NCBI RefSeq assembly: GCF_010389155.1
Contig: NC_057767.1
Coordinates: forward strand, 24,315,723-24,379,722
Source of the DNA: Erigeron canadensis
Lineage: Eukaryota; Streptophyta; Magnoliopsida; Asterales; Asteraceae
Direction: 5' to 3'
DNA: 64,000 nt
The position numbers and the translations under genes are program-made. The notes under the pieces were generated by a model. That model was not told the origin of the DNA. It searched no databases and was given only the letters and a program-made list of their open reading frames with translations. Shown in pieces: positions 26,301-40,196 of this stretch. How positions within the stretch are numbered: position 1 is the first letter of the stretch; every line of letters starts with the position of its first letter.

Positions 26301-29300
26301 GGAACCATACATTTGTTGCAAAACTTTTGCTTCAGTTCAAATTACCTTCATTGGACTCTCAGAGTCCAAGTCATTCTCGTGGAAAAGCCATCATGGGTAT
26401 TCAAGATAGTGAAACAGAAAAGCAACAAGAGGACTTACTAGCCATGACCATGCTATTGAGTCTCTTGAGTCAGCCATTGTATTTGAGAAGTATTGCGCAT
26501 CTTGAGCAGGTAGTTTCCGGAAGACTTTTTTTTCAAGTATGGTAATGTTCAAAATAGGACTGATTGGTGTTTGATGCGTGTTTCAGTTACTAAATTTGTT
26601 AGATGTGATCATTGACAATGCTGAAAGCAAGCAACCTGCTGCTGAACATGGAGTATCTGGTAATGAAGAATCACCTGCTGAAATGTCCATCTTAGATGAT
26701 AGTAGCGTTGGTGACCCTGACACGAATACCAAATCATCCAAAACTGATGATGCCTCCAAGCCCTCATCTTCTGCTGGTGCTAATCCAGATGACGACTCAC
26801 ACACTATTTTACTGAACTTGCCACAAGCAGAACTGCGCCTTCTCTGCTCATTGCTTGCTCGTGAAAGGTATTTATTTATCTTTTCATTTGCATTCGATTA
26901 TTTAATAGGATAATGATTTCTTCTCCAAAATCTTTAGCCTCCTAATTCTCTCATTCTACATGTGGCTAGTTCTTTGCTAATAAATGACTTGAGCTGGGTT
27001 TGATCTGAAGCACTTTTTGCCTAACGTTTTTATTGTACGCAACCATAAAGTGTATTTTGAAGTATTTATTTGAATACTTGAATAAAATGTCATAGGAAGT
27101 TCTATGCATCAAAGATGGTTTATCTCATAGGAAGATCTATTCCCACAAAGATTAAGATGTTACTTGCTTTTTACATGTTTGATCTGTAACTTTTTGTTTT
27201 GAGGTTGGTTGACCTGAAGCACTTTTTGTTTAGAGGTATCAGTCTTCATAAATTTTTATCATAAATGGTATATTATTAAAGGGGTAATCCATGTAATTGA
27301 ATAAAATGACCTAGAAGGTTCTACACATCAAAGCTACCTTTTAGGGTAGCTCAACCTGTTTGACCACTTATTGCTAAGCTTGTTTTCATATTTTACATTT
27401 TTGACCCATTGTTAATAAGGCTTGATCCCTCAATGTTGGTTGCTTGTTGTTAAGCTTGAACATAAATCTCTAACATGCGTTAATATCTGCATTTGTTTTT
27501 AGTTTGTCCGATAATGCATATGCTCTCGTGGCGGAAGTATTGAAGAAATTGGTAACCATCGCACCCCGTCACAGTCATTTATTCATAACAGAGCTAGCTG
27601 GTGCTATGAAGAACCTTACAACTTCAGCCATGGACGAGTTACACCGATTCAGTGAAATTGAAAAGGCACTTATTACTACTACTGCTTCAGATGGAGCAGC
27701 AATCTTAAGGGTCATACAAGCACTGAGCTCACTTGTTGCTTCACTTTCTCAAGAGAAAGATCAAACACTGACTGAAAACAATCAAACCGCTACTCTTTCC
27801 CTTGTTGGTGACATAAATTCAGCTTTAGAACCGTTGTGGACGGAATTGAGCACATGTATAAGCAAAATTGAGATCTATTCTGATACATCACTCGATATAT
27901 CCGACTCATCGATGATCTCCTCAAGACCCTCTGGTGCTATGCCTCCCCTGCCAGCCGGCACTCAGAACATCTTACCATACATAGAATCTTTCTTTGTTAT
28001 GTGTGAGAAATTGCACCCTGGAAATTCAGCAGGCACACAAGAATTTGGTGCAAATACAGATGAGGCCACTACTTCTGGACCTTCAATAAAAGCTGATGAA
28101 AAACACGCAGTGTTCGTGAAGTTTTCAGAAAAGCATAGGAAGTTACTTAATGCATTTATACGACAAAACCCCGGATTGCTTGAAAAATCATTCTCACTTA
28201 TGCTCAAGGTTCCGAGGTTTATTGATTTTGACAACAAGCGGTCTCATTTTAGATCTAAAATCAAGCATCAACATGATCACCATCATAGCCCTCTAAGGAT
28301 TTCTGTAAGACGAGCATATATTCTTGAAGATTCATATAATCAGTTGAGGATGAGATCCACACAAGATCTGAAGGGTAGGTTGACTGTAAATTTCCAAGGG
28401 GAAGAAGGTATTGACGCAGGTGGGCTTACCAGGGAATGGTATCAGCTTTTATCGAGGGTTATATTTGATAAAGGAGCTCTGCTTTTTACAACTGTCGGCA
28501 ACGATTCAACCTTCCAGCCGAATCCAAATTCTGTTTATCAGACAGAACATCTCTCATACTTTAAATTTGTTGGAAGAGTTGTGAGTACCTTCACTTTCTT
28601 GTTGTAGGTGTTTAACTAGTAAATGTGCTGGGGCCAAAACGGGTCAATATCTGGGTGATGGGCTGAAAGGGGTTGAGTCCTGTTCAAAGTAAATTGTATT
28701 TTTCTGTGAATGAATCAATTTATTGTAAGCTATTTCAATCTTTTTTTTTTTTACACATTGGATTTGAAATATAACCCTAATAAACCCATTATTGTCACCT
28801 CTACATTGATCCTGAGTTACTTTTCTTGCTTTTGTAGCTTACGATTTCACTTTTTTTTAGGTTGGGAAAGCACTATTTGATGGTCAGTTGCTTGATGTCC
28901 ATTTCACGAGATCTTTCTACAAGCACATCCTTGGGGCTAAAGTGACATATCATGATATTGAAGCGATTGATCCGGGTTATTTCAAGAACTTGAAATGGAT
29001 GCTTGAGGTAAGTGATTTGGTAACTCTTGGTGAAGTTTTGGTAATATTGTGATGCTAATGTCATTTTGTGTTTTTGTAATTCTTCTGCAGAATGATATCA
29101 GTGACATCCTGGATCTAACATTTAGTATCGATGCTGATGAAGAGAAGATGATTTTGTGTGAAAAATCAGAGGTAAAGCTTATGTGATTCCATTTTTAGAA
29201 TGCATTACACTTATTAAGGATTCATCTTTTTTTTAGATATTTTTTAAAAGATAACATAATATTCAAAATATTTTGAAAAAGATAATCCAACTGTTTCTAA

Positions 29301-30363
29301 TTGAGGAACCAAATTTCGGTTTTCGAAAACAGATATTACTTTATTTGCCAGTTTATAAACATATGCGGTTTTTTTTTGTTCAAAAATATTTACATTCCTT
29401 AATTAAAAGTTTTTATTTTTTGTAAATTATCCGCCCTTTTATTTACTCGTATGAATTTATGATTTTCATAATGTAGGTAACCGACTATGAACTGATCCCG
29501 GGAGGAAGAAATATTCGAGTGACAGAGGAAAACAAGCATAAATATGTTAATTTAATTGCTGAGCATCGGCTAACAACTGCTATACGTCCTCAAATAAATG
29601 CTTTCTTAGAAGGGTTTAATGAATTGATTTCACGGGATCTGATATCTATCTTTCATGATAAGGAATTAGAACTGTTGATAAGTGGGCTTCCGGATATTGA
29701 CTGTGAGTTTCTTGTCTACATTTTTATTATAATGTTGACTGTAAATCTTTTTTCTGAAAACGTCTATGTATTGTTCGCTATTGTCAGTGGATGACATGAA
29801 GGCAAATACGGAGTACTCTGGTTATAGTGCTGGGTCTCCTGTTATTCAGTGGTTTTGGGAGGTTGCTCAAGGCTTCAGTAAAGAAGATAAGGCCCGTTTG
29901 TTGCAATTTGTGACTGGAACCTCCAAGGTATCTTTTTTATTTCAAATTTTTTACTTCCTATTTTAGCAGGACCCTTTCCATTCCTATATATATGAGTTTT
30001 TGTGGATGTTTTCTTTCAGGTGCCTTTAGAAGGATTCAGTGCTTTGCAAGGCATATCAGGGGCTCAAAAGTTTCAAATACACAAAGCATATGGAAGGCCT
30101 GATCATTTGCCCTCAGCTCACACATGGTAACATTTCAGTTTGACAATCGACTTTGTTAATGTATTATGTTTATTTCGCCAGATGCAGAATCTTTGACAAG
30201 AATCACACTTTGTTTTGTAGATATTTATTTTAACTAATGTGATATATTGATTGGATGCAGTTTCAATCAGTTGGATTTACCAGAGTATCCTTCAAAGGAG
30301 CATCTGGAAGAGAGACTTCTGCTTGCAATTCATGAAGCCAACGAAGGGTTCGGTTTTGGTTAA
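14391..30363 (+). CDS. UPL1: UPL1-type giant HECT E3 ubiquitin ligase
   Basis: Sixteen coding exons give about 3,588 residues: 14391-14489, 16545-16640, 16717-16920, 17287-23692, 24189-25222, 25306-25602, 25937-26141, 26247-26509, 26587-26867, 27503-28580, 28861-29007, 29091-29171, 29477-29702, 29788-29927, 30020-30126, 30261-30363. Every intron is GT-AG and every phase fits, with no stop. The N-terminus ([12 protein letters not shown]) and length match plant UPL1/UPL2 (about 3,660-3,680 residues). Armadillo-like DUF908/DUF913 repeats fill roughly residues 130-850. A UBA domain lies near 1281-1325 ([20 protein letters not shown]), then a UIM near 1332 ([11 protein letters not shown]). An acidic tract is at about 2112-2190, and ubiquitin-binding [10 protein letters not shown] / [10 protein letters not shown] motifs near 2521-2580. 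The HECT domain occupies the last ~350 residues, with catalytic Cys in [16 protein letters not shown] and C-terminus EGFGFG. It should transfer ubiquitin from E2 to substrates. The gene appears intact. Confidence 0.96.
14535..15290 (+). repeat. Degenerate ~180-bp tandem repeat in UPL1 intron 1
   Basis: Four or so diverged copies of one unit follow each other. Recurring words are GAATTTGGTTTGAATAATGT, AGAAGGGTTTTTGGTA and ATAGTTGCTGTATGTATATG. The repeat accounts for much of the GT-rich first intron (14490-16544). Confidence 0.75.
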
Positions 30364-30719
30364 AAGAGCCATGAAGTTAATGAGTGTAGATAAAATTTAT
30401 CATGTCAAGCAAAATCATAATCCGTTTTCAGATTTCAGCAGGAGAGATACATGTGTTGATATACTGTACAGTTTCAGTTTGTCAAAATTGAATGCCTTTT
30501 GTTTTTTTTTTGGCGGTTTTCTTTGTTGCCAACTCTCTTAGAAATCGGATCGCTTTGCAATTGTACATTGGAACAGTTTATTAGCTGTGCTTATTATTGC
30601 GTATTAGCGATTTTGCAAATATTTTTGTGGAGTTCCCTTAGGAATTTTTATTGCATGATCCATCAAGCAAGATTTGTTTTTATTCTTGTCTGATTGTGTT
30701 AAGTAAATTTGTTCCTTGG

Positions 30720-31541
30720 GAATGATATTAGGTATTTTACGTACTTAAATATATTCTTAAAAATTTTATCCAACTCTTAGAAACTCTAATAACCAGGGTT
30801 GTATGATCCAGATCGGAATAAATTTATGAATTGTTTGTAGCTAAAATGATTAAATAATGTTGTCATACCAAAACGATGGATTTGAATTTGATATTAATAG
30901 TTTGAGAAATGATTAATCCTCTTAATCAAATAGTCAAATAATCTTAGTTAGGAAGATTTATCATTTTTTAAATGGAAATGCATATTTTTTTCAAAGTAAC
31001 TTGGTCATTGTCAGTAGAAGACATCACTTTAAATTATAAACATGAGCATGAAAAGTTATACCATACTGTAGTTCGTATAAATTTGAAACACATTTTAATA
31101 TTTTTTTAAGTTAAATAATGACAGGGTTAGGAATGATATTAGGTATTTTACGTACTTAAATATATTCTTAAAAATTTTATCCAACTCCTAGAAACTCTAA
31201 TAACCAGGGTTGTATGATCCAGATCGGAATAAATTTATGAATTGTTTGTAGCTAAAATGATTAAATAATGTTGTCATACCAAAACGATGGATTTGAATTT
31301 GATATTAATAGTTTGAGAAATGATTAATCCTCTTAATCAAATAGTCAAATAATCTTAGTTAGGAAGATTTATCATTTTTTAAATGGAAATGCATATTTTT
31401 TTCAAAGTAACTTGGTCATTGTCGGTAGAAGACATCACTTTAAGTTAGAAACATGAGCATGAAAAGTTATACCATACTGTAGTTCGTATAAATTTGAAAC
31501 ACATTTTAATATTTTTTTAAGTTAAATAATGACAGGGTTGG
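30720..31541 (+). repeat. 411-bp direct tandem duplication downstream of UPL1
   Basis: Copy 1 is 30720-31130 and copy 2 is 31131-31541. They begin GAATGATATTAGGTATTTTA and end near ATGACAGGGTT. I count five substitutions and no gaps, about 99% identity, so the duplication is recent. It lies about 360 bp after the UPL1 stop and may include the end of the UPL1 3' UTR. No coding content. Confidence 0.93.
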
Positions 31542-33977
31542 GATTTGTATATAGGAAAACAACTCTTGTACATAAAGATAACCTAACATCTGCTATCAAA
31601 AATCCCTAACTAATAGGGGTCGATATGCAACCATTAAGGCCCGAGTACACGAGTGTATTTTTTTATACATGACATACCTACTCAGTGGTGTCGAAATATT
31701 GATACCCATGTATGGTCTCGTGGATATAAATTCTAGCAAATGCATACAAAATGATTTTCCCAAAATGATAAAGAATATATTTACTATATTGTTTAAAATC
31801 TTATACAAAAATTAATTTATATAATCGAGCTACTTACAAAAGTTGACGATATAAATTTTAACATTTAAAAATTTCGTTTACGAAGAAATGGAAGACACGT
31901 TTTAGAACCATCGAGATTTCCAACCCATACAAAATGCAAAGTCCATTTTGACTACTCACCAAATAAAATATTTTTATATAAAAATGTGAGTACTTATAAT
32001 AATATAAATTTAACAAAAAGTCTTTATCATATATTTTAATATATTTAAACAATATATTTAAACAATAGTAAAATATATATTTTGTACATCTAACATTTCG
32101 ATTAGTTATAATTATGGAGGTGTCAAATTTGTATTTTATTTTGACTTGGGTGATGAAAACTTTTCAAACTAATAACTTTTACTAATATACATTATTAAGA
32201 GAAAATACATATTTGTTTGCGCATTAAGTTAATGTCACGCTTCAGATATCTTTTGCATTTGATCACATTTACTACTCCCCACTGTGAGTTTTCATAGCCC
32301 CATTTTATTCATTTATTTTTGGGGTGAAATGCATGCCCTTTACTTTTACGATGGACGCAAGTACTTTAAAAACCGCATACATAGATTGTACTAAGTCGCA
32401 CTGTTTACTTAAGGCCTTACTATCATGAAACGATTAGGTATGGACTAAAACGTAGATATATTGATGAATAGTACTATTTGGGATTGACACTCCCCGTCCG
32501 GGACTCTGGGTTGTTAGCGCCAACTTGACCTGCAAGGTCGAACGGATGATATATATTTGGAAAACTTGAGTACTCTAAACAAGTACTTATTTGAGGCACA
32601 CCACTGTCAAATTTCGTTTCGTGAGCTTAGTTCAATGTATACGTACTTTCCTTTAGCATTGTAATTAGACAATGGCTACATAAATCCTTGTGGTTCACGA
32701 TACATACTTTTAAATAAAAACCTATGGAACTCACCAACTTTATGTTGACACACTTTAGCATGTATTTCAGGTAATTAGATGATTTGCTATGACTTGGAAA
32801 GCTTTCTATTGCATGCATTATGGGAATCTTGCCCCATATCAAAGACCTTAGGAATTGACTTATCAATTTGCTAAAGTCTCTATCTTCATTATATTGTTTA
32901 AAAATAATCTGATGTTTTCAATAACGAATATAGTTTCAAGTATTGTATTATCAACTTTGTCAAAACAATGTTAATTTTTAAATGTATTTCAAAAGCGACA
33001 CGTTTTGTGGTCGTTCACTATATCTTGTGTTGTGATCTCATGAACGTCACGCCCCCGGATTTAGGGGTGTGACAGCAAGTTCCGGTTTTAAGTTTCCCCT
33101 AATAACATTTACTTTATACAAAATTGCATCGCATACATTTTTCTTGTATTCTACTTGCTACTTTTTGGTTTCTAGGACCTCTCTCGTTTGAAAGCAAAAG
33201 ATCGACTTCCATCAGGCTTGAAGTATATTGAGGTTTTTGAACACAACAATTGATAGCAATTTATACAGCTATAGGGGCGGAGCCAAGATTATGGGGTCGT
33301 CGAACTGTTTCTTGTCAATGGTCCAAAAGATAAGGAGGTTAATTAATTGACTAACTTTGAATCTATTTTAGGTTAGACCATATATGGCTACTGCAGTCCA
33401 ATGCATTTAAGTTTGCTACTCACAAATCATTTTGATTTATCAATACTCTGAACAATGTTTGTTTCAACCTTAAAAAAGCTCATTGATTGTTGGTAATCTG
33501 TTATAAATCTTCTTGCCCCATACATTTGGTGCTAAATCTTTAGTCCATGGTTCTCTGGCTCATATATCATTTATTGACTATTTTACCATGTTATCATTCT
33601 GCTATCTAACAGCAAGCCCACAAAGCCAGTTTTTGGAGGATAATTGGAAGTTTATATCTTTGGAAAGGAAGTCGATTTGAAGATTAAAACTTTTGATATT
33701 TTAAGGCTTAATTTCCCTAATCACTTTTTGTAAAACCTTTTGGTTGATCTACACAATCAAATTTGAGTGACAGGGTAATTCTTTAGACCACAAAGAATAC
33801 AATTGACTACTACTAACTACTAATAAGTTTTTCTGATGCAAAATGAAGGAGTAAAATGGTAGTGTATTGGATGAAATAGTAAAAAACTAAAAATCTTGAA
33901 TGCAACAAATAATATTCACATTATACAATCTATTTCTATGTAGCAATCCAATGGAAGGTATGTTCTAAGTTTCAATT
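31542..33977. other. Intergenic between convergent UPL1 and lyase genes
   Basis: No gene supported. At 33046-33074, GCCCCCGGATTTAGGGG ending GTGTGACA looks like the outer end of a minus-oriented LTR, but the other end was not found. At 33275 GGGGCGGAGCCA resembles an element terminus. Both are fragments at best. Confidence 0.5.
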
Positions 33978-36900
33978 CTAAGAGATTTTGTTTATAATGG
34001 AAGTCAAAGGTGCTTCTAAACGAATGTAGTCGTACATTACCCCTTGAAAACGACTCTCATTGTGTACTTGTGTTAAGTAGATTGAATTTTCTCCATTAGA
34101 GTATAAACAGATGCCTGGTATCTCGATATTGAATAACCAATATATACCGTGTATTCCATGTCTTGCTATTGCATTGTCTCCACCGATTATCCCAGTAGAA
34201 AACAAAGAGCTTGTGTTTAAATCATTAACACGTACCTGAAAATTTAGCATTTTGAACATGAATTTCCTAATTGGAAGTATGCATAAGTATTGAAGATTTA
34301 GTACCTGCAAATTAGACTGATGTACGGACGCAAGGGCTAATCTAAGTATATATGTTTCACTCTCGTTCACAGTGTTAAGGTTAAATTTGAGTGTCCATGT
34401 TGTCTTGTCATATTTGTTCATACCATTTGTCCTATATAAATGTGGAAAAAGATTAACAAAAATAACCAAGGACGAAAAGTTAACAAAGAAGGGAAGAATC
34501 ACATACCTGAGAACATGGGCAAAGAAGAAATCTTTCGTATAATCACTCTCTCCAACTGTATAAACTAAATCGTCGTTTGGATATATCTCTTGATATCTGT
34601 CCCATAAACCGTACTGTCTAAACCTAGCAAATCGATATTAATATGTTAAGTTACGTATAAGTTTTTGTATGTTCTACTAGTATAAGGTTACCTACCTGTT
34701 AGATTTATTGAGAAGAAAACTGTTGGCATATTTTGGGTCAGGATCAGGGATGTAAAATTCTGCTGCCAAACGATCTGGAAACCCGATCTCCCATAAGGTT
34801 GGACCAGCTCTTGGGGGCTCGTATATCAGATCACCCATATTAATATTTACTCCTGTTAAGTTGTTCTTTTGTTAAATATAATCTTTTCTAAAGGAACAGA
34901 AACAAAAAAATAAAAAAGAAAAACATTAATTAACTTAAAGCCAGGAACAGAACCTGAAGTGATATTGATAATTGTAAAATTATGATAGTCCCCAATAAAT
35001 CCAGGGACCCAACCATATAGATTGTATTCACCGATAATTACGTTCTTTATAGTAAAATAACCTTCCTCATTTGTTTCGGTCCAGAATTGGTATTTCTGGT
35101 AATGAAGCAATTGTTAGTATGAAATATACTTAATATATGTAATTACATTACCCAGTTTGAAAGAAGAACATTAGAGTAGAGAATTTGCAGTTTTTAATTT
35201 CACCTTGCATTCTCTTTGCCATGATCCTACGTCACCTGGTGGTGCTAACCCAACGTAAGCGCCATTTGCAGATATACAATCACCACTACTTATAAACCTA
35301 CTTACCAAAATTTAGATGAATATAAATATAAAAATAAAAGTGAAGATAATCACCAGAAGATGAAGCAAAAATCTAGGATTTTAGTCATTTTACCTATCTT
35401 GGACCAGTAATCTACCACTAACAGAACCCCGTTGTTGAGCTGATTGGAATTCATTTGAAGTGACAAAGTCATATGGCCAATGTTTGACTTCTGTGGACAT
35501 CTGGAAACAAGTATGATGAATAATTTTCCGAAACAGTTGATAACGAGAATGTCAAGTAGTTTGATAAGAGGTTCATTTGAGACTACCAAAAGGCCTAAAT
35601 TGATTTCATGAGTCTCAGGTTTTTTAGCATCTCAAATAAATCTACCTAAGCATTTCTATTTCATTTTGTTCTTGAACTTTAGTAAATAAACCTGGTTGTT
35701 GGCATCATCCCAAAGCGTATGAGGGTCTTCTCCATCCGAAATAGTATTGAGGTATATAAAAATCGGGCCAAAGACTTTCTTCCATGACTCTTTCTCACTA
35801 AATTTTAGCACCAATTCACTTCCACCATAGTGTGTACTTGATAAAACCTATAGTGTATGATAAGGAGCAACAAGAGGTCATTCACTACTATATGATTCCT
35901 TACATGTAAAATCAGAGAGACTTACGGCGAGTGTTGTTGGTCCAACGTGCGAATTTAACTCTGGTTTGATGGGACCACCTACTCTGAACTCGTTACTTGG
36001 TGTAATTTGCCAGAACCCCACCAGAGGATCCATACATATCCATCCATGGACTCGAAGATCCTTTAACTCAACGGCATATTGATATTTATCATCCACCTAT
36101 CAAAACGAAGGTATATCTGCCAATCATAAAGCTATATTTTCGGCGTCCATGTTACCTAAACACGGTCTCATAAAGTTAATAGTGGTAACAAGTTCCATTG
36201 TCTTGACTCTTGATCTCATTTTTTTTTTATATCTTTTTAAACAACTTTTTATAAGTTCTAGTATTAGACAACTCGTTTTCTTGTTGGCAACTTGGCGCGC
36301 AGAGTCTTATTTGCTTTGATACTTGATATTAGAATGCTTCATTACCTCTCCTGTGAATTCAGGCTCCACAGGATTAACAAGCAGGACTGCCTCAGGGTAT
36401 GCTAATTCTTCCCCTCTTCCGGGCAATCGATCATCTGGTGAAGGCATTTTCCTTTGTCGGTCATCAGAATTTGCCATATAATGAAACCTAAATAAAACAA
36501 CATTACATAGGTACTTGATTTGGGCTAAGCAAGTTTATACGCCAAAGAAATCCACAATATAAAATGAAAAAAACATGTCAGGGAATGAGGTTACTTGTCT
36601 TTTCTAAGCTTGAAAGCAACTCTTGTATTATCAAGATTGAAACTCGGCCATTCTTCTAAATGTTCGTAAATTGCATAGGTGTAAAAGCCTGACGACCCAC
36701 GGAGCAAAATATACCTAATCGACAATCACTTTGGTCAATGATCTTTGTGACTACTATGTACTTAAAAGTATGTTAACCAATGTCAAATTGCCATTAGGAT
36801 AATATAATGACCTTTTGTCGATTTTAAGAGGGACTAATTTGCCTTCAAGGGAAGAATTCCATGTTCTTGAGAACGAGAGTTCAACTTGATCCTCGGTTTC

Positions 36901-39900
36901 AACTATAACTTCACAACCTGTCCCACCAAGTCTATTTATTACATAGTAGTTGATATTAGGCAAATTATTTAACCAAATTAAGCCGATAATTTCTTAAAAG
37001 AGAAGAAGCATATATGTACCTTTCCAAGGTTCCTTTAGTCTTAACACTATCAGGTGGACTCCAAACAACATCCCAATATCTGCAATCAGCAGTAGCTAGT
37101 ATGAAGGGGTGCAGAGTTGCAAAATATAATCAAAACAAGATAGACCTGATAAACTAGTTCAAAAAGCTCAGACGAATGAATAGGAGATATGGGATTTTAC
37201 CCTCGATTACTTTCATCATTCATTACTTCTAGCAAATTATCGATTGCATTGTACTGTATGCCCGTGATATGCCCTTCCGGATTTGAGAGAGTGATTTGGA
37301 CCAAGCCATTACTCATTACTACCTACACAATAAGCATTTTTCTTATAATCCTGCTTATGATACACTTTAATTAGATGAGAATATGAAACTTGTGTACAAT
37401 GTAGCCTTATGAAAGAAGATGATTAATTTTCTTTTGATGACAGTATGTAAAATTATCTTAAACAATCACTCTTACAACTTTCAAACATGCATATCAGTTC
37501 GACTGTTGTATCCTAGGAAATATGTGCATATATAGATGGTGAAACTAATTTTAAGGGAACTGTGTCAAACACGGGCTTCCACTTATCTTAGTGATATCAA
37601 ATTTTCTTTAGGTTACATTTCTGTTGTGACAAGCCGTTAAAAAACCATATGCTTACTTCTATTCGTTGACAATGTTAAGTGTTTAACGGAATTGCTGGAA
37701 GCTGTAATAATGTTGGTGCCAAGATTTATGGGGTATCTCTTGGTGGCTGCTCCTTGTCACTCAAATTCGCATGGGATTTAGTTTATAAGTATTTTGTTTT
37801 TGGATCGTTGTGACTTGTGTTTCAAGTATTGTTTTGGAATTAAATCAAAAACGACTTGGAGGAAAACTGATGGTAGTTTTTTTTTTCTCTGTTTTTCATC
37901 CTTACTTAAGTAGATATTATTATCAGAAAAAATTATGTAAATGATCAAATATAGATGTGTATATCTGGAGACACCTACAATCTTTTTTACTTGTATGTTT
38001 AATTAGTTCTTACTACTTAATTTTTTAATTAAAAAATAAAATCCATCTAATAAAATGGTTCAAAAGTTGTACTTGTTAATAATGTTGAGGTTTCAACTTC
38101 AACATATTGTAATTCTATGCTTTTTCCTTTACATTAGGCACATCGTCTCATCCAGTGATCTCATTCTTTTACTCTTTTTTTAGGCTTGCAACTTAATAAG
38201 CATACCTTTCTGCTTTATTTCCCACAATAGATTGTTTTGTTTCACCTAGTTGCACCAACTTAATGTTCAAAACATCTTTTTATGGAAACTTATTTGTAGC
38301 AACGGATAAATCAGGAACATATGGTTGTACATATGTAAATTGGGGGAATATAGGTATTTAAATATCCCAAATATTATAGCTTTCAACACGCGTATAAAAT
38401 TCTTAATAAGTAGTATAGAACGTACTATTGTTCGGAAAAAAATATAGAATGTACACAGATAAATTCTTTAGAAAAAAAAATAATAAACAAACATAAAGGC
38501 TAACACATACCCCACCACTTCACTCCATCTCTTAAAAAAAAAACGATGAAACAACTACCCTGCGTTCTTGAGTTGTTTGAAAAAAAAAAAAAAAAACACA
38601 AAAGATTGCAAAATAAGTTGTGTTCTTGAGTTTAATTTAAAGATGAAAATGAAATGATATTTTAGTTGATTTTGTTTAAAAAAGTTTCTCTCTATTTTTA
38701 AGGTGATTTGGAAAAAAGATATGATGACTTTTAATCATTTTATTTCCTTTATAATTTAAACTCAAAAACATAGTAATTTAAACTCAAGAAGATAGTGCTA
38801 TAGTTTTGCAAATAGACGGAGGTGTGCTTATGGTGCCGGTTTTGTTTTATAAACCGAGGGATGCATCATTGCATCTTATAAATCATTTCACACAATCATT
38901 AATAATTTATTGTAACTTTTAATATTGTAAATAAAACAACTCCGTGAAGCGAAAAAGTCGTGCACCATCATTATTTGTTGTCAAACTTGAAGTGACCAAT
39001 CTTGTGGCATTCCGCGATTACATAATGTTAGATAGCATCATAGCAATAGTTAAATAATTAACTGTTATACATGTTATGTTCGTGTGCATTTTTCTTTATC
39101 TGATTAAGCATACTTATAATTGCAGTCTCGTGAACCTTTTGTCATTTTCGAACTTCCTGTACATGCTATTTTCGTATACATTTCCTTTCTATTGGTTTAA
39201 TTATATACGCATATTTAATTGCTGTCTCGTGACCTTTTGTCATTTTCGAGGCAAACATAGGCATAACTTGCGATTTGAATGATTACATGTTATCTTTAAT
39301 TGTTTAATTATACATAATATAAGAAAATGTTATCTTTATCTATGGTATACATTACTTAAGTTAAAGTTAAATATAGTGCGACGAATATGATTGATTAAAA
39401 CAAGCTTAAATTAAGATTAAAGTTAATAATTATATTTAACATCAATTAAAATAAGCAACAGATATCCTTTATAATTATTTGTAAATTGGGTTCTTAGCGG
39501 TTTGTAAATTTTGCAAGTGTAAGATTCCATAATATAAAGCTAAATGAAGACTAATCTTTTATTAGAACGGTAAAGTAGCATAATATTTGTTTTGAAAATT
39601 GAATTACGTGAATATATGGGTATCTCAAGACTTTTGAAAACCCCCTAAATAATCCACCACTAGTAATGTACTAATGTACGAGTATGAGGTAAGACTCGAA
39701 CTTCGATATAAACCTCAAAGTCAAAGACCTGTACAATGGGCCATCAACCTCATTTTAAATTCAATAGATGCATACATTAGGAACCTGACTACAAATCCAT
39801 GTCACAAAAGTTAGGTGATGTTCCTTTACATTTTTATAGCCAAACAACAACAAATGTACGTGCTTTATGATTTTATATGTACACTATTGTGAAATATGTC

Positions 39901-40196
39901 CGGATACTAAAATCCCCAATCTTGGGGTTCATTGCTAGCTACTTCAAACATTTTAAACTCTATATTATTCCAATTTGGTTTGTTGATTTAAGGCATCATG
40001 TCCCTTGCACTTATCATAAAAATAGCATTAGAATATGTAAAGTAGAACCTAAATGCAAGAGATGAAACTTACCAGAATTTTATTAAAAATAGCATCGCGA
40101 GAATTATGTAAAATGCTTATGGAAAAGATATATATAACACCCAAAATTACGTACATGATTCTCTTGAAAGGTTAGGGTCACCCCAATGGCATCCAT
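33978..40196 (-). CDS. Rhamnogalacturonate lyase, PL4 (apparent frameshift in exon 10)
   Basis: Fifteen coding exons on the minus strand: 40196-40155, 37322-37201, 37079-37020, 36931-36812, 36714-36595, 36487-36346, 36096-35926, 35847-35692, 35500-35394, 35297-35205, 35095-34954, 34852-34696, 34623-34507, 34431-34305, 34235-33978. They specify about 644 residues, the usual plant size. Family landmarks include VELSFSRTW, YQYAVELKDLRVHGWI, GFWQITPSNEFR, SHVGPTTLAV, GRLLVQDR, YGWVPGFIGDY, TLWEIGFPDR, RHGIHGIYWLFN and the terminal QGVMYDYIR. The layout is a catalytic beta-sandwich, a FnIII-like middle (about residues 336-425) and a carbohydrate-binding-like C-terminus. The family cleaves the rhamnose-galacturonate backbone of pectin. 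No signal peptide is visible from the ATG at 40196. Exon 10 is one base short at 35220/35221, where the conserved GSWQRECK is expected. The shifted frame reaches a stop in exon 11, so the copy is either a young pseudogene or carries a sequence error. Confidence 0.88.
37323..40154 (-). other. Large first intron of the lyase gene
   Basis: A 2.8-kb intron separates the 14-codon first exon from exon 2. It is AT-rich with several A runs (38465-38600). Exon 1 ends CAAGAGAATCAT, with donor GTACGT, and joins in frame to GTAGTAATGAGT, as in plant relatives. No gene is seen inside it. Confidence 0.6.

Noticed and set aside
32486..33074. A possible solo LTR between UPL1 and the lyase gene
   Set aside because: Only one LTR-like end (GTGTGACA side) is convincing; no matching left end or target duplication was found.
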